From Rhizaria sp. SCN 62-66 (taxonomy: Eukaryota; Rhizaria, unplaced), in assembly GCA_001724265.1 (NCBI GenBank), contig MEDY01000014.1, positions 62,001-126,000 of the forward strand: a DNA stretch of 64,000 nt, in the 5' to 3' direction. How positions within the stretch are numbered: position 1 is the first letter of the stretch; each line of letters opens with the position of its first letter. This document shows positions 40,053 through 50,071 of the stretch, piece after piece. Under the pieces are notes generated by a model. The model had not been told where the DNA came from. It saw only the letters and a program-made list of their open reading frames with translations, and did not search any database. A program made the translations under genes and the position numbers.

Positions 40053-40565
40053 ACGTGCACATGGCTTGAGAAAGACATGTCCGCACACGAGTCGTGTGTG
40101 ATGAGGTTTGAGTGGGGATGATCCAGTATTTGAGATGAAGAGTGCGCGTTACATACCGATGTTTAAGTTTACATTGCCATAGCACATAGTATCACGGTTA
40201 ACAACAAAAATAACAAAAAGACAACAAAGAATATGATTGATTATTGAAGTCAACAAACAGCGCACCTCGCTGTCGTGGCCGAGAAGGCGCGGCAGACGAC
40301 AGGTCGCTTTCGAATAACAACACAACAATACACTATCGTTACGCAGTTCCAACACAACCAACAACTAACATGTCCAAAAATGGGTTTATGTATGTATTGC
40401 GAGAATATTGCAGTGTTAAGTGTGATTTAACAAAAGTAGGGTTGCACATTTGTTGGTGGGCTTGAAGTATCATTGATCGGTACTCAGTATCAGGAATAAA
40501 ATAGTGTTTGTGAAAAGAAAAAAAACATGAGGTTATACAATAAGTTACACGTGTACGCAGCGTGC
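40053..40565. other. Convergent 3'-3' intergenic region
   Basis: 513 bp of AT-rich DNA between lamin (+) and the AAA+ gene (-). AATAAAA occurs near 40495, a possible polyadenylation signal. Nothing else is recognised. Confidence 0.6.
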
Positions 40566-43500
40566 TTACAGCTTGGCGACGACGCGCACGGTGACCGGCC
40601 CCTGGCTGCTCATGGCAACGGCGCTGCTCTCGCTCACGCCATCACCGCAGGGCAGCACATCGTGCGCGCGCGACACCAGCTGAGGCTGAACACCGTCGGT
40701 GCGCCCGGCGGCCGTGTCGCCCGCAGCGGCGTTGCGGTCGACGTCCTCGGCTGCGACGCAGACGACGAACAGCAGACGGTCCTTCTTAACATCCGTCACG
40801 TGCGTGGTCGAGTCGCCCGCGTCGAGCAGCTCACGCAGCATGAACTGGCCCTTGCCGCTCGCGTGCGCGAACACCACGCCCACCGCCGGCGGCGCCAGCG
40901 CGCTGCTGCCATTCGCGCTCGCACCGTTGCCGCCCTTGGCGGCGTCGGCGGAGTGCGCATTGACGGCGGAGATGAAGCGCAGCAGCGCGCCGGTGGCCGG
41001 GTCGGGGTCGCCGAACAGCACGCGCCGGTCGCGCTCAGACATCGCCACGGCGAAGAACTCAAACAGCGCGGGCAGCGCCGCAGAGCCGGAGCCCGCGGGG
41101 GCGCTGTCCTGCTGGACGGGAACGCCGGCCGTGGCGAACGGCAGGTAAGGCGCGACGCCGAGCGCGGCGCCAGAGAAGAACGCCGCCGCAGCCTCAGAAG
41201 GGCATAGCAGCGCGTCGTCCTCGCCCTCTGGAGTGAGGTCGTCCTCGCCCAGATCCTGCGCCAGCGTGGGGAACGCGGCGGCCACGGGCACGGCGCCGGT
41301 GGAGCGCACGGCCACGCCGAGGTTGCCGCACGCCAGCGCAGGCTTCTTGCCGCTGCCAGCGGTCGCGGCGAGGACCTCAGCCTCGTAGTCGGCCTGCGCG
41401 GCGACGGCGACGCTGAGCTCGGCGCTCTGCGCGCCCAGGACACCGCCCGTGGCGGCGGCCGCGGCAGCGCGCATGATGTTGCTCACAACTAGCATCTCGC
41501 CGCCGCCGTTGCTCTTGCCGCTGGTGCTGCTCGTATGCTCGACACCGGAGGCGCCGGAGAGCGCGGCGGCGGTCTTGACCGTGAGCTTCTCGTGCGGCCC
41601 GAGGCGGCGCGCGGTCGCGGGCGTCGTGGGCGCGCGCGCGCAGGCGCCGTGGAGCGCGCGGCGCACGTCGGCGGCTGCGGCTGTGACGGCGCGGCGCGGG
41701 CCTGTCAGCACGATCACGGTGGGCTTGAGGAAGTTGGAGACCCACATACGCGACAGGGCGTCGACGCGCGGCAACGCATGATGCGGCAAAGCGCGCGGGG
41801 ACGGCAGCGCGCGCGCAAAGATACTCAAACCGGTCGTAGTCACTGCGGTGCTGTTGCTGTTGTTGTTCGAGATAGGGAAGTAGAAGTAGCGGTCGGAGGA
41901 CTGCAGCACCAGCGGCGGCAGCACTTCGGCCAGCACCGCGCGCGCCGCGGCGTTGGACGCCTGCGAGCGCAGCGCGGCGTCGTGTGCAGCGCCTGCGTAG
42001 AGCCGGGTGAAGCGGACTTCTAGGCGCGTGTGCGCGCTGTTAGAAGCAGTGGGCAGCAGGCGGATCGTAGCACGTAGCGCGAACGTCGACAGCATGGGCG
42101 TCACACCAGAGCTCTTCGCCACAGTAAAACCGGTCGCGTTTGCAGCGGCGGCGTCCGCAGCAGCGAGCAGGGCCGTGGCGGCGGCGTGCATGTACACGTG
42201 CTCAACGATTGAGAAACCGACGGAACGCTTCCACGTGTCGAGCTTGCGCAAGTCCGCGGTGTGCGGCGGCGGCTGGGCAAAGGTGAACGCAAGCAGGAAG
42301 CGCAGGTACGACACGCGCAGCAGACGCTGCGTCATGGCGACCTGCGGCGAGCCAGCGGCCTCGCCGGGCAGCGAGAAGCTCGCGGGCAGCGCGGCCGATG
42401 ATAGCAGCGGGAGCAGCGGCCGCGCGCCCGACAGCAACGCGCCGCTCACGGCAACCGTGCCGGCGGCGGTGAACTCCGAGTCAGAGTCGGCGACGGGCGG
42501 CAGGAACGGCGCCGACGCGGGGTACTGCCAGAACGACGGCGGGCGCGCGCGCGCGGCAGCCGTGAACGCAGCCACCGCAATCGGCACCGCGCTGCTGTTG
42601 GCGCTCTTCTTCCCTGTCGCCGTTGCCGTGGACGCCGCGGCAGCAGAGACGGTGCTGGAAAGGACTGCGGCCCACGCGGCAGGGTCTACGGCGGCGGCGT
42701 TGCTGCCGACGAGGTCCTCGAGCGTGCGCGCAGCCCAGCGCGCCTGCGCCGCGGGCTCAGGCGGCGTGATCACCACGGTCGCCGCCAGCTTCTGCAGCGC
42801 GGGCGCGGGCGGGTAGTTTGACGTCATCAGGTTGACGACATTATCGCGGAACTCGGGGTACCGCGACGTGAGCGTGGCGGCCATGCGCGACATGAGCGCG
42901 AAGAGCGCCGTCTGCAGCTCCGGTGCCGGGGGCAGCTCCTCGAGGTGCAGCAGCGCGAGTCCGCCGCGGCCGAGCGCCTGCTCGACGATGCGCTCAATGG
43001 ACCAGTCCGAGATGCCGCGCACCGAGAGCATCGCGGCCAGCGCGGCGGGCGACGTCTGGTTCAGCGGCACGCGCGTCACTTCAACGCGCTTGGCGGGCTC
43101 GAACGCGCGCGAGACGAGGTGGCGCAGCGCGTCGGCCAGCACACGCACAAACGTGCTCTTGCCCGTGCCCGCCGTGCCGTAGAGGAACACGTTAAGCGGG
43201 GAGCGCGGGGTGAAGGACTCTGTCTGCGTCGCGGCGCCGGCTGCCATGTACCCCGCGAGTACGGGGGTCACTTGCGCCACGAGTGCCGGGGACGGGAAGT
43301 ACCGCAGCTGGTGTGTCACGTGCGCCCAAAAAGCGCGCGATAGCAGCGACGTCAGGAGCGCGCGCTGTACGTCGCGGCCAATCTCGCTCCACGCCGCGCT
43401 GTCGCCGCCATTAGCATCATTGGTATTCACGTTCACAACTTCGTCGTCGCCGCAGTAGCCGGAGAGGAGCGCGTACAATGGGCCGTAGCGGTGGCCAGGC

Positions 43501-44762
43501 AGCGCGTCGTCTGAAACCGCGTACGGCGCGCAGAAGAGCGCGCGGCGCGGCGCGATATCCGCATATCCGCCATCCTTCGCGTCCGGGGTGTTGGCAGTGG
43601 CAGTGGCTTCAACAGCGGCGGTCTTCTTTGCGCCCTTCGCACAGTGAGAGGGGGGCTCGACCTCCCAGCGGTCGATGAGCGCCATCGAGTGCAGCACCTC
43701 GCGCCGCGGCAGCAGGAACGACAGCCGCGGCGGGGCGCCGGACCGCGGGTGGCGCACCGACACGACGGCGTCCGTGTACGGGCTAAGAACGACCGTGAGC
43801 GCGCCCTGCCGCGGCGCCAGCTGCAGCCGTGTCGGCAAGATGCCCGTCGCGCGCGCGAAGAGGAACAGGCAGCGGTTCGCCAGCAGGGGCGTGGGGCCGA
43901 GGCCCGTCGTCGCAGAGTCAGCGGCAGCGGCAGCAGCAGCAGCAGCAGCGGTGGAAGCGGCAGACTCAGCGGCGTTGTGCAGTGTGGGTGAGTTGGTGTT
44001 TGCAGGGTGGCCGGCATCGGGGCCAAGGAGAGTGCGCAACGTAGCCAACATGCGTGCGTGCTGCAGCGACAACCACCGCAGTGACGGCAACGCGTCTGCA
44101 GATGTCGCGGTCGCCGCAGCGGGACTTGCACTGATCTTGTTCTTGCTCGAAAGCGCTGCAGAGTATGTCTCGATGGCGGCGGCGACGGTGGGAGAAATCG
44201 TCGCAGGCGCCTCCTGTTGCAGGCGGCGCAACGCGGCAACCGCGGCGGCGGCGTCTGCAGGCAAGGTGGTCCCTGCAATAGGGGGCTCGGCGGCGGCGGC
44301 GCAGTGCGCAGCGTCGAGCGAGCCTGTGAGCAGCGCAGATAGGTAGTCGCGCTCCAGCGGGGCCTGCTCGTGCAGCAGACCCAGCATGGACCAGACCACG
44401 GCGGCGGAGGGAGATGGAAGCGCCATGCGCTGGTTGTCGCGCGTGGGCAGCTTCACGGTCACGCTGAGGAGACCTGTGCCCATGTTGAAGCCCAGCTGTG
44501 CGCGCAGGCCGGCGGATGTGAAAAGCGCCAAGATTTGCCCCGCCGCAGGACTCGACAGCAGACGCGACATATTGCCCGAGGAGGCGAGCTTCAGGCAGCC
44601 ATCAATGTCGACTGTCTCGAATAGCGATGAAGTGGCACCCACTGTGTCTGGATGCGCAGCCAGTGCGCTAAAGAGCTGCTCCCGAACTGCAGCGTAATTG
44701 CGCCGAGTGGTCGGAGACGAGCCCGCCGCGGAAGTCCCGCGAGGTGTATTCGACGCAGACAT
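40566..44762 (-). CDS. Large orphan protein with a single AAA+ ATPase domain
   Basis: Single exon, 1,398 residues, TAA stop. A central AAA+ module is clear: Walker A GTAGTGKS (about 528-535, in NVFLYGTAGTGKSTFVRVL), a Walker B-like GLALLHLEELPP (about 600) and sensor-1 VNLMTSNYPP (about 645), with a downstream helical lid. Walker B has H-L-E-E rather than the usual D-D/E-E, so hydrolysis should not be assumed. The N-terminal 500 residues look partly folded (RNYAAVREQLFSALAAHP; RLQLAPRQGALTVVLSPYTD). The C-terminal 700 have further ordered blocks (MSERDRRVLFGDPDP; GKGQFMLRELLDAGD) between Ala/Ser linkers. I do not recognise the family. The ATG is immediately preceded by an acceptor-like ...gtgcagg, so a 5' UTR intron is possible. 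Confidence 0.8.
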   Translation of the reverse strand: MSASNTPRGTSAAGSSPTTRRNYAAVREQLFSALAAHPDTVGATSSLFETVDIDGCLKLASSGNMSRLLSSPAAGQILALFTSAGLRAQLGFNMGTGLLSVTVKLPTRDNQRMALPSPSAAVVWSMLGLLHEQAPLERDYLSALLTGSLDAAHCAAAAEPPIAGTTLPADAAAAVAALRRLQQEAPATISPTVAAAIETYSAALSSKNKISASPAAATATSADALPSLRWLSLQHARMLATLRTLLGPDAGHPANTNSPTLHNAAESAASTAAAAAAAAAADSATTGLGPTPLLANRCLFLFARATGILPTRLQLAPRQGALTVVLSPYTDAVVSVRHPRSGAPPRLSFLLPRREVLHSMALIDRWEVEPPSHCAKGAKKTAAVEATATANTPDAKDGGYADIAPRRALFCAPYAVSDDALPGHRYGPLYALLSGYCGDDEVVNVNTNDANGGDSAAWSEIGRDVQRALLTSLLSRAFWAHVTHQLRYFPSPALVAQVTPVLAGYMAAGAATQTESFTPRSPLNVFLYGTAGTGKSTFVRVLADALRHLVSRAFEPAKRVEVTRVPLNQTSPAALAAMLSVRGISDWSIERIVEQALGRGGLALLHLEELPPAPELQTALFALMSRMAATLTSRYPEFRDNVVNLMTSNYPPAPALQKLAATVVITPPEPAAQARWAARTLEDLVGSNAAAVDPAAWAAVLSSTVSAAAASTATATGKKSANSSAVPIAVAAFTAAARARPPSFWQYPASAPFLPPVADSDSEFTAAGTVAVSGALLSGARPLLPLLSSAALPASFSLPGEAAGSPQVAMTQRLLRVSYLRFLLAFTFAQPPPHTADLRKLDTWKRSVGFSIVEHVYMHAAATALLAAADAAAANATGFTVAKSSGVTPMLSTFALRATIRLLPTASNSAHTRLEVRFTRLYAGAAHDAALRSQASNAAARAVLAEVLPPLVLQSSDRYFYFPISNNNSNSTAVTTTGLSIFARALPSPRALPHHALPRVDALSRMWVSNFLKPTVIVLTGPRRAVTAAAADVRRALHGACARAPTTPATARRLGPHEKLTVKTAAALSGASGVEHTSSTSGKSNGGGEMLVVSNIMRAAAAAATGGVLGAQSAELSVAVAAQADYEAEVLAATAGSGKKPALACGNLGVAVRSTGAVPVAAAFPTLAQDLGEDDLTPEGEDDALLCPSEAAAAFFSGAALGVAPYLPFATAGVPVQQDSAPAGSGSAALPALFEFFAVAMSERDRRVLFGDPDPATGALLRFISAVNAHSADAAKGGNGASANGSSALAPPAVGVVFAHASGKGQFMLRELLDAGDSTTHVTDVKKDRLLFVVCVAAEDVDRNAAAGDTAAGRTDGVQPQLVSRAHDVLPCGDGVSESSAVAMSSQGPVTVRVVAKL

Positions 44763-45039
44763 CCTGCACAATTAAAAGGGAAAGTACAACGAAGTGATCT
44801 GTTAAGGAACATCTTATTCAGTCGCTATAAAACAGTGCCGTGAGGCCACACAATTGAAGACTGTGAAGAATGCATCGACTCTTCAAGCTGGCCACAAATC
44901 GCATTCTGTCACCCAAGCTACATGCACAAAACAAACTCTAGTAAGATGAAACAGATTTATGCAAAGCTCGGACCATGTTCAGAACGTGGAAAATAAAACT
45001 AGGTATTTATTTTTATGTTGCTGTCTTCAGCCGTATTTG
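44763..45039. other. Short intergenic region between tandem minus-strand genes
   Basis: 277 bp holding the 5' region of the AAA+ gene and the 3' UTR of NTH1. AT-rich. No feature is recognised. Confidence 0.5.
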
Positions 45040-48000
45040 TCACATCCACTCTTTGTCACCACCCTTGTCGCCACCCTTGCCGCCACTTTTGTCACCACCT
45101 TTGCTCTGCTGGTTAAGGCCCCACTTGGAGGGCTTGACGCGAGCCTCGGGACACAGCCCGTCGCGCGCCAGGAGACACTCGTCGCAGCGCATGGCGTTAG
45201 CGCCGCACATCGTCTGGCCAAAGCCCACGAGCAGCGGGTTGATCGGCGCCCACAGCTCGCGCGGCAGCCAGCTTTCGAGTTGCCCCCTGTAGCAAAGCAT
45301 AAATGCATAACAAAGCAAAAAGATCGTGAGATATATGCCGATACACATAGAACAGGAATAAAAACACTTGGATAATACCAGAATTCAGTCGTTAAATTTG
45401 TCTTCTTGTGTTGTTTGTGAGCGACGTACCTCGTCTGTTCGGCATCCTTAGTCTTGTGCCAGCGCCAGCGGTTGGTAATCCTATGCACGTGCGTATCGAC
45501 GCCAATCGCCTCGTTGTCGCCCCACGCAACCTGCGCGCAGATGGCCGCCATCTTAGGCCCCACGCCGCGCAGTGAACACAGCGACGGGACCGAGCGCGGG
45601 ATATCCCCGTTGAACTCGTCCCTGCACCGCTGCGCGGCCTCGATGATGAACCCCACCTTAGTGTTGTGGAAGCCGACACCGCGGATGCAGTCGTGCACGT
45701 CCTCGCGCCGCGCCGCCAGCATTGCCGCCACCGACAGCCCTCCCTGCGCGCGCATCAGCGTCTGCAGCTTTCCGAACGCCGCCGCCGTCGCCTCATCCTT
45801 CGTCTGCGAGGACAGCATCAGCGCGATCAGCGTCTGGAACCGGAACGCCTCGGGCGGCGCGGTACGGTCGCCCAGCGCGCCGCAGCCCATGGTGTCGACG
45901 GCGGCGTTGGCCGCGGGGCCGCCCGGCGCGCGCATCTCGCGCACCAGCGCCAGCTGCTGCTGCCAATATACGGGCCGGCCCTGCGCGTCGCGGGAGGAAA
46001 ACGACACGCCAGCGCCGACTGGGCCGCGCACACGGCTGTTGGCGCCGCCGCCCCCGCTGCCGCCACGGCGGCTGCCATCTTCGGCCTCCTCGTTGTCATC
46101 GTCGCCAAAGGTGCCATTGTTGTCATTACTCAAGCCGTTGTTGTTGTTGCCGTCATCCAGAAAGACCTCATCGGTAGGCCCACCTGCGCCGGCCTCGAGC
46201 CGCATCGCGCGCAGCTTCGACGCCGCCTGCCTATACGCGCGCACGATGCGATCCTTGCTCTCTTGCGTGCGCCGCTCGATCTCGGCCGCGTCAGTCCCGC
46301 CCGTTTCGTGGTCGTAAGCCCACAGGGACTCCAGGTCCCACGGCCCCAGCAGCGGCGGCGGCGGCGGGTCCCGCCTCGCCCCCACCCTGCCGCCGCCCGC
46401 CGCCGCCTCGGCCGCCTCGCGCGCGGACGGGAACTTGTACGGCGCCCACTGGCCGCGCAGCTCCGGCACGCCGCGGCGCAACGCCGGCCACCCGCGCTCG
46501 CCGCCGCGGTCACCGGCCTCGTTCAGCGCCGCGATGCCGACCTCCCCCTCGGTCGCCGACACTAGCATGCGCAGCGTCGCGTCGCGGTACAACGGTCGGC
46601 CGACCGCGCAGTGGACCGGCCAGTTGACCCCATTGGCGTCGCTGGTCTCGCCCACGTCCGCGTTGGCGTTCGCGCGCAGCGTCGTGCGCGCGGGACTCTC
46701 GGGCGCGTTGGCGATGAGCCACTCGGTCCACGCGAAGCCCGGGGCGAAGGCGCAGGCGGCACCACGGACGCTCCGGCGCCAGAGCCGCGCCAGCGCCCCG
46801 GGCACCGCCGCCTCGGCCGCGCGCCGGACGCTGCGCTCACGGTCACTGCCCGGGGAGTCGCCCCCGGCCTCCCCGGCAGCGGCCGCAGCGGCGGCGGCTG
46901 CAGCGGCGGCAGCGGCGGCGGCGGCGGCAGCGGCCAGCGCCTCAGCCTCGGCCGCGGCGTCAGCGGCGTCGTCCGCGTCCGAGTGTGAGTGCGCAAGCGC
47001 GGCGGCGGCGGCGTGAACAGAGCTCAACACGACCGCGTGCAACAGACTGTCGTCGCGTGGGCCCACGCGCAGCGCGGCGGAGAAGGCGTCGCCGGTGAGC
47101 GGCCGCAGCGACGGGCGCGGCACTGGCGCAAGGTCGGCGCGGCGCATCGCGCGCATGCACTGGAGCGCGGCGGCAAACTCGCCTAGCGTTAGCGGCAGCG
47201 CGCGCGCGGAGGTGAGCGCGCGCGGCAGCGGGGCGGCCAGAACGGCGGTGGCGACGACGTCGCGCCACGTGCCGCCGGACAGCAGCAGACGCGGGTCCTG
47301 CTGGGGCTGCGGGCCGCAGTGGCGCGCGATCCATAGTAAAGAGACGGGGGGCAGGCCCGTGGCGAAAAGGGCGGCGCGAAGCTGGGGCCGGGTCGCGGGC
47401 AGCAGGGCGTCGAGCTGAGCTGCAGCTTCGCCGTCGTTGGCACGACCGTCGGCATTCTCGTCATTGTCGTTGTTGTAGTTGTAGCTGTTGTTGTAGTTCT
47501 TGTTCTTGTTACGGCTGCGAGAGTGAGCAGGCGCCGGCTCGGGCTCGAGGAATAACGCAACGGGGCGGTTGTCCTCGTCGTCGTCGTCCGCAACAGCAGC
47601 AGCAGCCGCAGAGGGGGCACCACCGCTGGCAGCAGCAGCCGCGGCAGAAGCGGCAGCAGCGGCCGCGGCGGCGGCGGCGGCGGCGGCAGTAGCAGCGGCG
47701 ATGGTGACTTGGCCCGAAGACGGAGCCTCTGCGGCAGCAGCATTGTTCGCGGTATCGCGTTTAGAGAGCCAGGCACTGCCACCAGCCCTCCGAGTAGCAG
47801 GCGCAACAGCAGTGGCAGCTGTAGCTACAAGAGTCGCGTCAGGAGTCGCGTCAGGACTCGCATTGGCGGCGGAGGCGGCGGCGCGCCGGCGCTTGGAGGG
47901 CTGCAAGATTGGGACCGCGTCTGCGTCATCTGCGGGGTCGGGGAAAATCTTGGAGTCGGCTGTTGTAGCGGCCGCGGCAGCTGCAGCGGCGGCAGCAGTG

Positions 48001-48044
48001 GCGGCGGATGAGGCCTTCGAGGCAGCAGCGCGGCGAGGAGGCAT
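45040..48044 (-). CDS. NTH1: Endonuclease III homologue (NTH1) with very long N-terminal extension
   Basis: Two exons, 48044-45430 and 45286-45040 (TGA), 953 residues against about 300 for human NTH1. The bifunctional glycosylase/AP lyase occupies the last third: [20 protein letters not shown], the helix-hairpin-helix [14 protein letters not shown] with the catalytic Lys, [12 protein letters not shown] with the catalytic Asp, and after the 143-nt intron (GTACGT) [20 protein letters not shown]. The 4Fe-4S ligands follow C-x6-C-x2-C-x7-C ([20 protein letters not shown]); the usual last gap is x5. The role is base-excision repair of oxidised pyrimidines. The first 600 residues are Ala-rich with some ordered blocks ([39 protein letters not shown]) of unknown function. 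Start: ATG 48044 ([10 protein letters not shown]); the frame is open to 48203. Confidence 0.93.
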
Positions 48045-48701
48045 GGGAGCGAGACGAGGCGCCTGGGCGACTTGAAAAAGTGATAAGCGTTGGAAAGCGC
48101 CTGAGATACTTACAAAAGCTGCGCGCGTTCGATTTTGTAGCATGCAACGCGCTAGAGATGCGCTGACTGTTCTATAGAAACACACGAAATGCACAGCAAA
48201 CAAGATATGGGTGCGAAGCAGTACGTGTCAGAAGAAGGAATCATGCAACAGGGCCAACGACAAAAGCCGTTTTATTAATAAGATAATGTGTAGAATTACT
48301 TTAAAAACTGTTATCTCTTATTGATATATGCGCTGGCAATTATCATACTGAATTATAGCTTGCTTTAGTGAATTGCCTCGAGCATGTGGTGGAGACAGAG
48401 AGGTTCGCAAAAAGTCGAGGACGGACGGCAATTTGCTTTTTTTGCGGCTCGGTCGGTTGAGGCGTCACAAAACCGGTTCCCGTGGGTCGTAACGACTGTG
48501 TAATAATGTGTAATTTATTGATATGAAATAGGGGCTTGTTTTATAATCTCCCTATTTGCATCAGCACTATTCGCGCTCGACTGGCGCCGTATAAGCTCCT
48601 ATCGTTCGACCGGCCTGCCCTCGCCATCTGCCTCCCGTCACTTCCCCTCCTCCCACTGTGCCCTGTTCTTTTTCCTGCTGCTGTCCAGGCCGACACACCG
48701 C
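48045..48701. promoter_or_regulatory. Divergent intergenic region, NTH1 / bL21m
   Basis: 657 bp between start codons. It contains GGTTCGCAAAAAGTC (48402-48416), shared exactly with the mS34 upstream region, then GGTCGGTTGA (48451-48460). A C/T-rich leader precedes the bL21m ATG. On the minus strand, ATG 48143 and an in-frame GTAAGT...CAG pair offer a possible alternative NTH1 start. Confidence 0.5.
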
Positions 48702-49460
48702 ATGCTGGCATCGGTTTCGCGCACTGCGAGCCGCGCCTCGTGCCTCGCGTCCCAGCTCGGCGCCCTGGGCGCGCCCCTGCGCTCGACACTGGCGCCCGTG
48801 ATGCCGACCCAGTCCTCGGCCACGCCTGCGCGCTCGGTCTCCCTCGAGACGCGCAAGCGCCTCGTGCGCACCACCAAGCACGTCGCCACGGCCATCCCGG
48901 CCCCCGTCGTGCCCGCCAAGGTTGCCGTGGAGGCGGACGAGTCCGTGGTCAAGTACCAGCACCCGATGCCCGTCTTCTTCGACCCCGCGCACCCGACCCT
49001 GGCCATCACCAACAACGAGCTCTTCGCCGTCGTGCAGATCAACCAGAAGCAGTTCAAGGTCGCCAAGGGCGATCTCGTGATGGCGAACCACATCAAGGGC
49101 GTCGTCGTCGGTGACCAGCTCGCGATCAACCAGGTCCTGCTTGTCGGTGCGCGTGACTTCACCGTCATTGGCCAGCCCATGGTAGAGAATGCGTCTGTGC
49201 TCGTCACCGTCGAGGAGCAGACGCATCTGCAGCCGCGCAACATCTTCCACATGCGCCGCCGCACCGGCTTCAAGGACCTTAAGCGCTTCGCCGACCTTAT
49301 CACCGTGCTGCGCGTCGACAGCATCACGTATGACAGCGTGCCCGCGATCGCGAGCCGTGCTGCCGATCAGCTCGCGCCCGCTCACGTCATGGCCGCCAAG
49401 AAGAACTCGGTCCAGGTCCAGTTCAACGGCAACCGCAAGCCCGCCACGCTGGTCGCCTAA
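48702..49460 (+). CDS. MRPL21: Mitochondrial large-subunit ribosomal protein bL21m
   Basis: Single exon, 252 residues, TAA stop. The N-terminus (MLASVSRTASRASCLASQLG) is Arg/Ser/Ala-rich without acids, a typical mitochondrial presequence. The L21 domain spans about 105-215: FAVVQINQKQFKVAKGDLVM, VGDQLAINQVLLVGARDF, TVIGQPMVENASVLVTVEEQ, and the basic MRRRTGFKDLKRFADLITVL. It ends with a short Ala/Asn-rich tail. bL21 binds 23S-type rRNA in the large subunit. Another mitochondrial ribosomal gene, mS34, lies 10 kb away and shares an upstream 15-mer with it. The first ATG after the TC-rich leader fits the presequence. Confidence 0.92.
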   Translation: MLASVSRTASRASCLASQLGALGAPLRSTLAPVMPTQSSATPARSVSLETRKRLVRTTKHVATAIPAPVVPAKVAVEADESVVKYQHPMPVFFDPAHPTLAITNNELFAVVQINQKQFKVAKGDLVMANHIKGVVVGDQLAINQVLLVGARDFTVIGQPMVENASVLVTVEEQTHLQPRNIFHMRRRTGFKDLKRFADLITVLRVDSITYDSVPAIASRAADQLAPAHVMAAKKNSVQVQFNGNRKPATLVA

Positions 49461-50071
49461 GCGAATGATACTTACAGCTCCACAAGGGGCACGATAACTA
49501 TGACCAAACAAACTATGACAAAAACAAAAGACAAACAAAACGATAGCGTCGATGGAGGCTGTTGTGCCGAATGCATAGGGGCGAACGAGGAAGGACTGGT
49601 TTAACGATGGATACGCGCATGCTCCGCACACGAGGGTATTTAAATTGCAATTAACAACATATGTGATTGTGTAGATAGAAACAATAAAACCTATATTTTA
49701 ATGAAATACCCCTCAAAACCGCATTATTACTGTCGTGTCATTCCCAAGATACGAACACTCCCAGTCGCAGGAAAGCGGGGTGCTTGGGTCAAATGGCGAT
49801 CTATTTAAGCTTCGTCTCGCGTATTCCTTTCGTTAACTCGTGCATATTCACTGCGACGATATTTTTGCGGGATTTTTTTCATGCTTCGTTTTTGCTGTTT
49901 GTCACAGCCACTCATTTTCATGCACACAAGCACATTTTTGTCCATCGAAGATTGTGTCATCATCACTCGACTTCACATCTTTATTCGAATGCCTCTACAT
50001 CTCGCCCCTTTGCTCCCCGCAACAGAACCGCGTCTCGCTGCGTTACCACTGCGACCCCAGCACAGACTACC
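49461..50071. promoter_or_regulatory. Intergenic region upstream of the ADCK gene
   Basis: 611 bp between tandem plus-strand genes, with the bL21m 3' UTR and the ADCK promoter. A TATTTAAG sequence at about 49802 may be TATA-like. The frame is open upstream of the ADCK start to 49784, but codon use there is UTR-like. Confidence 0.4.
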
